DNA of 64,000 nucleotides from Flammulina velutipes (Eukaryota > Basidiomycota > Agaricomycetes > Agaricales > Physalacriaceae). Below, piece by piece: positions 1 to 9,039 of this stretch. Location: NCBI GenBank assembly GCA_011800155.1, contig JAALGH010000011.1:1488001-1552000 (forward strand). The letters are read 5' to 3'. The notes below the pieces were generated by a model that was given only the letters and a program-made list of their open reading frames with translations, had not been told where the DNA came from and made no database searches. Positions within the stretch are counted from its first letter, which is position 1. Each line of letters begins with the position of its first letter. The translations under genes and the position numbers were made by a program.

Positions 1-2105
1 CGATTACTTGTCTGCTCTATCTGTTTGCTTGCAAGTTTACACCATTGTTTTCGACGATTATTTGAGATGCTAACACGACATTCAGACCTCGATCGCTCTA
101 ATCTTGGCAATGCGCGCCTTCAAGGCTTACCTGAGGACTTGCTAGATGGCGACCCGACTGGCAGTTACTTTGACTGGGTTAATTCGGCATTCTTCTTCTC
201 TTACGTGCGTATATGGTATCGCTACAGCTGAGTCTTGATATTAATACATACTTTAAGATCATCTTCCAAATACCCGCAACGATCACGTCCAAATTATTTG
301 CGCCACACCTCTGGATCGCGACCGCAGCCGTCGGATGGGGTGTATCTTCCACTTTCATGGTCTGTCATTTTTTCAGATTACCCTGTAAAGCTGATGGGTG
401 TCATGCATAGTCTTTAGCTAAGAACTTTGCTGGACTAATGACAGGAAGAATATTCCTCGGAATATTCGAAGCGTGTTTCGCGCCTGGTATTCCATTGTAT
501 TATTGTAAGTCCAGCACACTGCATTGCACAGCAGGGCTTAAATATTGTCAGCTTTGTTTTACACCAAGGAGGAGCTGGGTTTGCGTGTAAGATCTCTAAG
601 TCGATGTTCAGCTCAGGTTTTTACTGATTGCCCTCGTATAGATGGCGTATTGGTTCGGATTTGCTGCGGTTGCAGGGGCGTTTGGAGGGCTTATTGCGTT
701 TGGTATCCAGCATGCGAGCAACATATCCGTTGCCCATTGGCAGCTTCTCTTTATTCTCGAGGTGTGACCATTGCATCTCCTAACTTCGCTTATATCTGAA
801 CGCACCGCCAAGGGAGTACCTACGGTGCTACTAGGATTACTCACCGTTATCATACTTCCCAATCGACCGGAAGCGACTAAGATTTTCACTGATCGAGAGC
901 GCCAGATCGCTTTGGTCAGGATGAATAGATCTACGACTGGGGACGTTGGACATACTATCAATAAAGGTAATTTCTTCTCAGAGTACGCTGCATACAATTC
1001 TCTAAGAGTTATCTCACGTAGCACACATATTCCTGGCATTCAAGGATTGGCGTGTAAATATCCTTCTGGACAAGTTGGTTTACATCCCTCTCACTCTGCT
1101 CAGATCTACACCGCTGGCGTTATCTATTTTGGCATGAACTGTGCGTTGGCGAGCATATCCGCTTTCCTTCCGACCATCATTAAGACTTTTGGTTACTGTA
1201 AGTTTGTCCTCTCGACATGCCCTTCGCCTTGCTGAGTACTTCTGACAGCCAATGCTCGAGCACAACTGCTCACGGTTCCTCCCTACGTCGCGGCTGCCGT
1301 CGTAATGACTCTATTTTCGTACACCACTGATCGTCTGCAAACCCGTGGACTCTTCATGGCTGCAGCGTCGTTGATTGGTACGCTCGGATACCTGTAAGTC
1401 TGAATTTCGGTCGCGATACTAGCGTGTACTAATCCGACTTTCCTAGAATTCTGCTGACAGTACAAGAAAATCATGGCGCTCGGTACTTTGCGACGTTCTG
1501 TATAACGAGTGGGACGTATACGACCATTGGAATAATCATCGCTTGGTGTAAGTGCAAATTATCGATGAACATGATTGCGTATTGAATAGATTTACACAGT
1601 TGCACACAATCTTGGTTCCGAGACGAAGAAAGCCACAGGGATACCGATGTTTATGGCGATTGGGCAATGTGGCAGCATCCTGGGCTCGCATATATACCCA
1701 AAGACCGATGGCCCACATTATATGTGCGTGTTGTTGAGCAGATGACGCGATGAAACTAATTGTACAACAGCCGTGGATTTGCTAGTGAGTGACGATACGG
1801 CATCCAAGTTGTCAATTAATGCTCACTAACACGTATAGTATGCTGCGCTTTAGAATGTCTGGCAGCCATCTGTTGCCTGATTCTACATGTAGGCATTTTA
1901 TTTGTCATGGTTTCGTTGTTGATAACCTCTGGGTGTAGCTCTCATATAAGTATGAAAATCGAAAAAGAGACGCTCAATATGGCGTTCCAGAACACAACGC
2001 CCGAGTAGACACGACAGGAGTGGCAGACAAAGTGCGTTCCTTGTATTTGTTGCGTCTCAAATAGTTGACTGCTATCAGGCGCAAGATTTTAGGTACATAA
2101 CATAA
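1..2105 (+). CDS. MFS transporter, allantoate permease/ACS-like family (5' end outside window)
   Basis: Membrane transporter of the major facilitator superfamily, most like the fungal anion:cation symporters (Dal5/Tna1 type) that import small organic anions or vitamins. The 5' end lies left of the window. From about base 76 the frames give DRSNLGNARLQGL, the hallmark after helix 1 of this family. Later come the helix segments around 260-410 and 425-510, the segment GAFGGLIAFGIQ near 680, the loop PEATKIFTDRE near 870, AGVIYFGMN near 1112, a GSETKKATGIPMF block near 1612 and SHIYPKTDGPHY near 1687. The last codons read DFRYIT and stop at 2103-2105, a usual ending for the family. At least nine short GT...AG introns interrupt it. 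No frameshift was found in the visible part, but not every junction was resolved. The substrate cannot be told. Confidence 0.8.
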
Positions 2106-2232
2106 TTCTTTTTCTACGATTACTTTACGTGTAGTGTACCAAATGACTGAAGAATGCGGGACTAGCCTGGAGATCCCTGCTCGAAAACGTTCGTCGGAAC
2201 TCTCTTATATAGAGCCTGGTTCAGAGGGAGGA

Positions 2233-2660
2233 GGCGTAGGTCCCTCTATCAAAATATTTTGATGATCCGAGTGATGACCGCGTTCCGGCATATCACGGGA
2301 GATTACAACCTGTGGCATTCTCGTCAATTCTCGGCTCTCTATATCCACTACTTACAAACCTTAGCGTTGTAGCATACCCCCAAGTTAGGTTAGTGAAAAA
2401 CTCTAGCGGTCTTAAGAGTGCTTTATCATCCCGTTTCTTACAATGATGGTTGTAAGCCCTTAGATTCGTTCCAAAGGCTAACTTGTAGTGTATTTAACTG
2501 CTTCCTGAGTAATACTTGGATGATAATATCAGCCAAGAGCTATTGTTCTGAGCTCACAAGTATTTTAAATTATTTCAGCGAACGTTGCGCCACGACACAA
2601 TGACCGGACCGATGGCCATCACTCGGATCATCAAAATATTTTGATAGAGGGACCTACGCC
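2233..2660. repeat. Element with perfect 43-bp inverted repeats
   Basis: Bases 2233-2275 are the exact reverse complement of 2618-2660 (43 of 43). Each arm contains the 16-base palindrome atcaaaatattttgat. The inverted similarity goes on outward with mismatches (cagagggagg near 2222 against cctccctctg near 3609, beyond the two later insertions). The 340-bp interior has no coding potential. It is probably a non-autonomous DNA transposon whose full ends lie outside this repeat. Confidence 0.7.
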
Positions 2661-3165
2661 TAGTGTTGCCGTGAGCTGAGCCTGAGCTGAGCTGAGCTTT
2701 GATCGACATGATGGCTCGTGATGGCTCAGCTCATGATGGCTCATGGCTCATTGATGGCTCACACTCTCCTCACAGTTCGTTCTCGATGTCAGGACAGCTT
2801 CCCAACGTTATATGTCAGTAAAATCCTAGGATATACTTAGTTAAACATATGACACTGCATCCCGGTCATTTTTACACTTGTATTTAAGACGAATAGCAGT
2901 GCCGGAAGACTTGACAATTCTGGCTTAGATTGAGTGAGGAATAACACTCTGAATCGAGCCAAAATAGTACTGTATAGCTTATACTTACGATTGAGAGCAA
3001 CTTCCAAGTGTCACTCTTCAACAACCTTAAAGATATACGCTGCTGACTTATTTATGACGCCACGACCGCCCCATCAGCGAGCCATCAATGAGCTGCCCTT
3101 AAAAGGCAATGAGCTGAGCTGAGCCGCGGCTCACACTGAGCCAACTCACGCTCACGGCAACACTA
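2661..3165 (+). mobile_element. 505-bp hAT-type MITE, copy 1
   Basis: Terminal inverted repeats begin tagtgttgccgtgagc and end gctcacggcaacacta. The element is flanked by a perfect 8-bp target duplication, cctacgcc (2653-2660 and 3166-3173). An 8-bp duplication and a TAGTG terminus are typical of hAT elements. The subterminal regions are packed with gctgag and gatggctca repeats, likely transposase-binding sites. It has no transposase. A copy in the opposite orientation lies at 55859-56363, has the same length, and differs at about three positions. Confidence 0.92.
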
Positions 3166-3178
3166 CCTACGCCAACGG

Positions 3179-3596
3179 TAGGGTAGCGGAAATTAGTCCC
3201 AAGACCTATTTTACTGTGATTTACAAGGAGGTCCCGGCGAGGCCGTTGTAATTTACGGTAAACGGTAAATGGTCACGTGGCTCTATTTTGGCCCATTTTG
3301 TGCGCCACTAAGCCCAAAATTTTACTGCTCATTCGCAACGAGCTTGAACTATATATGCCATAGATAGCAATGTCAGTGGTATTATTGAGCTCGAATTATG
3401 TGAGTGTGTGCTTGGACCACTGAAATAAGGCCGTGGCCTTGCAGGCCATATATTAAGGGGCGCGCCACACAGTGGCTGTTATTTACATGCAAAATTTTTG
3501 GGCCCAAGTCAGGTGATCTTTTACAAGTAAATTACACTGTAAATTACGGTAAAATGGGGTGTCTGTAAAGAACAACCCATTTTTTCCGCTACCCTA
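3179..3596. mobile_element. 418-bp hAT-type MITE with TAGGGTAGCGGAAA ends
   Basis: The left end tagggtagcggaaa and right end tttccgctaccct(a) form an inverted repeat. A perfect 8-bp target duplication gccaacgg flanks it (3171-3178 and 3597-3604). Inside are short inverted motifs made of gtaaattacggt-type units near both ends. No transposase is present. It belongs to a different family from the 505-bp element beside it. Confidence 0.88.
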
Positions 3597-3654
3597 GCCA
3601 ACGGACCCCTCCCTCTGCACCAGTCCAATGCGGGACGCCACAAAAGAACATTGA

Positions 3655-3735
3655 CACGTGATCGCGAGACAAGTATTTTCAAATTCGGTGTCAGTAGGTC
3701 TTCGTTCTCACCACCACGGACGCGTCGCGTGGGTC
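3655..3735 (+). promoter_or_regulatory. Conserved upstream block of kinase 1
   Basis: The block holds CACGTG (3655-3660), a tcgcgaga-type stretch, attttcaaatt, then accaccacgg and ACGCGT (3720-3725), in the same order and similar spacing as upstream of kinases 2 and 3. CACGTG is an E-box (bHLH site) and ACGCGT is the MluI cell-cycle box. It begins about 50 bp after the transposon nest. Confidence 0.6.
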
Positions 3736-3749
3736 GCCGCTTTTGAGCA

Positions 3750-5877
3750 ATGTTGCGCACTTTATCAAGGGCATGCTCGTACAGACGATGCATTGGACGT
3801 TTCCCAACGTTCGGCGCGAGACCCATGTCTTCGATAATCCATCGAACGACCTCCGACGCTAAGTATCCCTTCTACGACCTCGATGACTCCGACCAGCGTC
3901 TTATCCAAGCATCCTCTAAGATGGAAGAAGAGGACATATGCATTCCGTTTCCATACGGCCCCGACTTTCTCGACGTCCAAGTCGGCGAAGTACTGCCCCC
4001 CGCAGAAGACGAGAGTGATTGGGGAGTCCAGTACGTTGCATGCGACGAGAACGCCAACAAGCGAGTACGAATCCTGAGGAAACTGGGGTATGGCGCCGAT
4101 GCAAGCGTATGGATGGGTTATGAAGAGCCGGTTGGACCTAACGTGAGTCCGTATGATCCCGTTCTCTATACTTTGCGTCTGAAGGGCCGACCAGGGAAGA
4201 GAATACGTCGCCGTGAAAGTCTTCTCACTTGCCGCCACGGAAGGACTCCCCTCGTCTGCGGACCACAACGAGGTCCTTACGAACGTCCCACTGTCTGCTC
4301 CAAGTCAACACCCCGGCGCATCTCACATTGTCAAACCTCACTGGCACGCCATCATGAAGCAGTCTGTGCATCCTAACTTTAGTACGACCACCAACTCTCT
4401 TGTTTTGCTCTTTTTAATCTGTTTACTATCCAGCTATCCGTGCGGACAGACTCATGAGCGTCATGGAGGTCTGTGGTCCTTCTCTGAAAATGACACAGCA
4501 GCGAATCAATGGCCATTTTCCATTCGCTCCATGGAAAAAGATCTTTCGGGATATGCTATTGGCTCTTGACTATCTGCATGAAGAGAAGCACTTAGTGCAC
4601 GGAAGTCCGTGCTTCATTTCTACTACTATCTTCTCGCATTTCTAATCCATGTGAGCTTAGATCTCATGCCAAGCGACATTCTGCTCGTCCTGTCGCCATC
4701 TCTTTCTTTACAAGCCTTCGCCGAACTCGCGGAAGAACCTCAGCGTTACTACCTCCCCTTCGTGGACGCGAAAATGGATAACATAGCCACCCCCACTTAC
4801 ATCTTTCAGAAAGATCTACTTGCTCGCGATCCTGGCGAACACGGCTCACTACTGCGCGATATCACTGGCAAAGAGCCCCGTCTCTTGCCCTTGTTTGAGC
4901 CCAATCGCATGTCTATTCATTGGACGACCGAACGACGATATAAGAACGATGGTGGCAGAAGATTTCGGATGGTTCTCGACAAAGAGATGGATTGGAAGTT
5001 ATGTGATTTCGGAAGTGGTAAGTCCTCATTGCGTACGACACTTTTATGTCTTACTCATCCTCTCTCTAGCCAGCCCAAAACCTATTGATGGCCAGTTTGG
5101 TAAGAGTTATCTCCCTATTGGTTTGACTTTTTCCTTAAACAAACTGCAGCAGAGCCTCTGCCTTGTAACCCCCGCCGTCAAGCCCCAGAATTCATTCTCG
5201 GTCTACCGTGGGACGAGAAGATTGATATATGGACGTTGGGATGCGTTATGTTTGAAGTCCTCGCCAACAAACCCCTCTTCCGTGGTCCACCGGATTCAGA
5301 TTGGCCACCCATGACTATACCGCGCGGTCTGGAAATTAGCCAGGAGCGGCTCGAGGAGGTCAAGGAATTCTGCGAACGGTACGATCCTGTGGATCACTTG
5401 GTTTGTATAACGGCGTTGCTGGAGACACCAGTCCCCCTCTGGATGGTTCGAGCATTCCAGGATGCAAAGCGGAATGAATCCGAGGATGCTGAGGAAGAAG
5501 GTAATTCTTCAATTGAGGTCATGAAAGTCAGTCCCTGATCCCTCGTAACTACAGAGGTCTTTGACTATGCGACGGGAAAGCTGCTGAATGAAGGGCCTGC
5601 TGACTTGAGGATATCTGACGAAGAAAGGACGATCCTCAAAGAGAGGCACCCTTGGTTAGGCAGAGAGGGTCAGAAGGATGAGCTGCTGTTTGACGCTCTA
5701 TCATCTTTGTCGACCACCATTGCGTATCTCGAGAGTGTAGGCGACCGGGACCGCACTGAACCTACCGATCCGGAAGATGTTCGCGACGCCGTCGACATGA
5801 TCAAGCGATGCCTGACGATGGATCCAAGGAAAAGACCGAGCGCGAAGGAACTGCTGGAAGATCCCTTCTTTAAATGA
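3750..5877 (+). CDS. SRPK-like protein kinase 1, probable pseudokinase
   Basis: A 603-aa kinase-fold protein resembling SR-protein kinases, which carry a spacer between the catalytic loop and DFG. Exons are 3750-4142, 4195-4381, 4434-4604, 4661-5017, 5070-5099, 5150-5500 and 5555-5877 (1812 bases). Seen in order: basic N-terminus MLRTLSRACSYRRC, glycine loop LGYGADASV, beta-3 VAVK, catalytic-loop region HG-N-LMPSDILL, a spacer of about 100 residues, DFGSG, QAPEF (APE motif), DIWTLGC and a C-terminal DPRKRPSAKELL. The exon 3/4 junction gives codon A|AT, so the catalytic Asp becomes Asn. The loop Lys is Met and the loop Asn is Asp. The two paralogs have G|AT at the same junction. Catalysis is therefore doubtful although the lysine and DFG remain. 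The splice sites are predicted. Confidence 0.85.
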
Positions 5878-6461
5878 TAACGTGGAATCGTTCCTCGACG
5901 GGAGTGTGGGCGGGGAGAAGAGCACTCGATTTTGAAGGAGAGATTGCCGCTCGAATTTCTTGACATCTTGACACCCAGCCAGTTACACCGGTACCGCTGG
6001 GGACAACGCGACATCAGAGGATTGCTCCGACAGGAAATCTTGGTTGTGATGCCCTTTCACGGTATCCGTATGAATTGCTGACGAGCACGGCCACCTTGTG
6101 TGATAACACTTCGTGTTATCTAAGCCGCATGGTTGTGGTACCGTGTTACTCGTGAGTAATCATTCAGCCTTGACTTATTCTTTCTAACTTACATTCGATT
6201 TCTGACAGGTACCCAGGATCTACGTAGAAGTTACCGTTGACTGTCAGCTCATATGCTATCGAATTCACGAACCCCACCTACCGCATATTTGGTTTCATAA
6301 TTGCGCCTAAACTTCGTGAGACCGCTCCGTCTAGGTGGCTGTTTGATACCATTCAATACGTACTCGATATGGACACATCGTGTTTCGAATCCTCTTATAA
6401 AAAGGCTGCTTCCGGGGACATTACTCACACCCTATCATCTCGGCCAGCTTACAGGAAAACT
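5878..6461 (+). other. Intergenic: kinase 1 3' region and P450-1 promoter
   Basis: The first 350 bases resemble the region after kinase 2 (shared stretch around aggattgct and gctgacgagc), so they probably belong to the duplicated 3' UTR. A 19-bp hairpin, gataacacttcgtgttatc, lies at 6102-6120. A TATA-like TATAAAAAGG (6396-6405) stands 57 bp before the P450-1 start. Confidence 0.55.
6396..6405 (+). promoter_or_regulatory. TATA box of P450-1
   Basis: TATAAAAAGG lies 57 bp upstream of the chosen ATG at 6462, a usual distance for a fungal core promoter with a short 5' UTR. P450-2 has TATAATAAGG at the equivalent place. Confidence 0.5.
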
Positions 6462-8802
6462 ATGAACGTTTTACTCGCCGTTGTCGTGTTTGGCTCTCTC
6501 AGCGCTTTCGTTTTCCATACGGTTTCGAGGCGTAACCAGAATGTCCCACCTGGTCCTGGCCTTCGAGATCTTCTGCAGCTCACTAAAGGTAACTGGCTGG
6601 AGCTCTTCCTGCAGTGGAAAAGCCAATACGGTATGTCGTTAACGTTTCTTGTTGGTTTTGGGGGTTGACACGCATTGGCAGGTCCATTGACCTACATCAG
6701 CCTAGCTGGTACCAGTGTCCTTGTCCTTCATACTCAAAAGGCAGCAGCAGACCTTCTGGATCGTCGTTCCTCGATCTATAGTTCGAGGCCAAGGCTCATA
6801 GGTGGGCCCATTATGTTCAGATCGACTTCTATCTAACATTGTGACAGTCGCGATGGAAATATTATGCCGAAATCTGTTTCCAGGATTCATGCCCTACAAC
6901 GAATTGTACGTCCGCGTTCAGCTACCAGCCAGTTGGATGACGTATTGTTAGGTTCATCCGCATGCGTAAGGAGATTCACAAGGCCATCCACACGAACGAA
7001 TCAGCGCAGATTCACCGACCGAGCGAACTCAAAGAAGCATCACTCTGCTCTCTGGGTCTTCTCAGATGCACATCAGGTCCTGAATCGTGGGGAGGAGAAC
7101 TCGAGAGGTCGGTTCCAACACGTTTTATCTCAGGCTCGTTGATAGATCGTCTTCCAGGTCGATGATGTCAGTCATTTTTCGCATCCTATACAATCACCCA
7201 ACGCTATCGTCCGTCACTGATGCACCCGTCATCGCGGAAGTCAAAGAGCTCGTCGAGGCCATTGCGTATGCCGCCTTTCCCGGAACACATCTCGTCGAGT
7301 TGTTCCCTTGGATGACATACATACCCAGCGCGCTTGCGCCTTGGAAGAAAAAGGCTGAAGATCACTCGCTCCGAGCGACCAAGGTGTTCCTTGAACTTTT
7401 CCAATCTGCTGATGTAGAAGTTTTTTCGACGAAATCTTGCTTGCGAGTCTGACAAGTAGACAGGACGCTGATTCGGAGACGCCGAGCTTCGCTGGAATGT
7501 TAGCGAGAAGGAAATCAGAACATAAATTGACTGATACTCAATGCGCTTGGGTAGTCGCGACCGCTCTGTGAGTAACTCGCTCTGACACATATTTATAGCT
7601 GATACTAAAGTTGGATTTTGTTTAGTGTCGCTGGTGTAGATGCTGTAAGTACTCGTTGTAACGGCCGTCTCCACTCTATTCTCATGATCACAGATCCACG
7701 GAACGATGACTTGGATGCTACTCGCCTTGGTCCACAACCCAGATGTTCAGAAGAAGTGTCAAGAAGAGTTAGATCGTGTTGTCGGCCGCTCGAGGGTACC
7801 GACTTTTGATGATTTGGAGTCTTTGCCATATATTCGTGCAACGGTCAAAGAGTGTATGAGATGGGCCCCTGTAACACCTTTCGGTACGTTTGACCCAAGC
7901 TTATAATAGCGCTCATAGCCCACTAACACTATTCTCAATAAGGAATTCCTCACTGTTCCGCTGAAGTAATTCCTTGCCTTGCCTTCCAAAATGTAATGAA
8001 CGCTGACAGTGTTCCGTAGGACGACTGGTATGATGGTTATTTTATTCCAAAGGGTACTATTTGCATCGTAAATGCCGTGTACGTGGCTTCGTCTGATTTT
8101 GGTTTAGACTGGTCTGATATTTTGACAGCGGGATGAACACTGATAAAGAGATATATGTAAGTCTAGTTCAAACGTGTTACAAGCACTTACAAGAGGACGT
8201 CGACAGGGAGATGATGCTCATACCTTCAATCCTTCGCGCTTTCTCAACGAACATGGGGAATTACTAACTACCATGCCGGCTGATACCAAAGATGGTGAGT
8301 TCATCTCCATCCAACTCAAGTTAGCACATCGTTAATCACCGTATATCATTAGAGGGTACGTGATTCCGATGAACTTCCCGCAGACAACTGATGTTCGCCA
8401 TGCAGGACATGCTAGCTTTGTAGGTGTATTTTAGGATCTTCACGAGATACCCGTACTAACCTAGTATGCGTTCCAGGGATTTGGTCGAAGGTGATTACAC
8501 CTTGAGTAATGACCTGAAACACCGTAACACCATTTACAGAATCTGTCTTGGGCGATATGTGGCTAACGACACACTGTTCATCTACCTCGCTACTATTCTT
8601 TGGGCATTCAGTGTACAGGCTGATTCTCCGCCCAGCCCGACGGACTACGATTATGGCGGAGTTGTTTTGTATGTCTTAAAGCTTGATGGTCGAAAACTGT
8701 ATCTCTAACTGATCTCACAGGCGGCCTCAACGATTTCAATGCACGTTCAAACCGAGAGGAGCTGACGTGGAAACTATCTTAGAGGAAGCCGCGTTGGCGT
8801 AG
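6462..8802 (+). CDS. Cytochrome P450, copy 1
   Basis: A 503-aa microsomal P450 monooxygenase joined from 17 exons (1512 bases). Exons start at 6462, 6682, 6848, 6952, 7158, 7464, 7626 (19 nt), 7694, 7943 (23 nt), 8020, 8129, 8207, 8353 (3 nt), 8406 (14 nt), 8477 (14 nt), 8540 and 8721. It has an N-terminal membrane anchor, a VPPGPG hinge, an I-helix AGVDAIHGT (the usual Thr after Asp is Ala), the K-helix KECMR (ExxR), FNPSRF and the heme loop FGFGRRICLGR. An intron (8491-8539) splits the heme loop between the two arginines and is absent from P450-2. The 3-nt exon can be skipped without changing frame. The substrate is unknown. It is about 62% similar by eye to P450-2 or better, and stands directly after kinase 1. 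Confidence 0.88.
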
Positions 8803-9039
8803 TAGAATTGAAACAATCTATTTATTCGCTAGACCTATTAAAACTGTGCCCTTTCTCCGGACTTGCTTTCTCTCACTGTCACTGTGTCAGCATCGAGTTA
8901 CCGGAGATAACGTGGCGCAATGAAGTCACGTGGTCGCGCGAGTTGATTTTCAAATTTTGTCTTCATTCCAATTTCCCACCACCATAGACGCGTCGCGTGG
9001 ACGGCCGTTTGCCACTGTCGCTCGACACCAAAAGTCAAG
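8803..9039 (+). promoter_or_regulatory. P450-1 3' end and kinase 2 promoter
   Basis: The gap holds the same ordered block as the other kinases: CACGTG (8927-8932), tcgcgcgag, attttcaaatt, caccaccata and ACGCGT (8988-8993), ending about 45 bp before the ATG of kinase 2. Confidence 0.6.

Larger units (their letters stand above)
2163..3626. mobile_element. Nested cluster of non-autonomous DNA transposons
   Basis: At least three small elements sit inside one another. An outer element is recognised by a perfect 43-bp inverted repeat (2233-2275 and 2618-2660). Two hAT-type MITEs (2661-3165 and 3179-3596) inserted next to its right arm, and their target duplications overlap by three bases (3171-3173). 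Removing both gives a continuous right arm up to about 3626. The 10-mer aatgcgggac occurs directly repeated at 2153-2162 and 3627-3636 and may be the outer target duplication (9-11 bp would suit a Mutator-like element), but this is only a guess. No transposase is encoded. Confidence 0.7.

Noticed and set aside
2934..3122. 62-codon frame inside the 505-bp MITE, repeated at 55902-56090
   Set aside because: Present only because the element is repeated; it overlaps the subterminal repeats and has no known domain.
2153..3636. 10-bp direct repeat aatgcgggac as proof of a Mutator-like element
   Set aside because: Tempting as a target duplication, but the sequences just inside it do not form good inverted ends, so it is kept only as a possibility.
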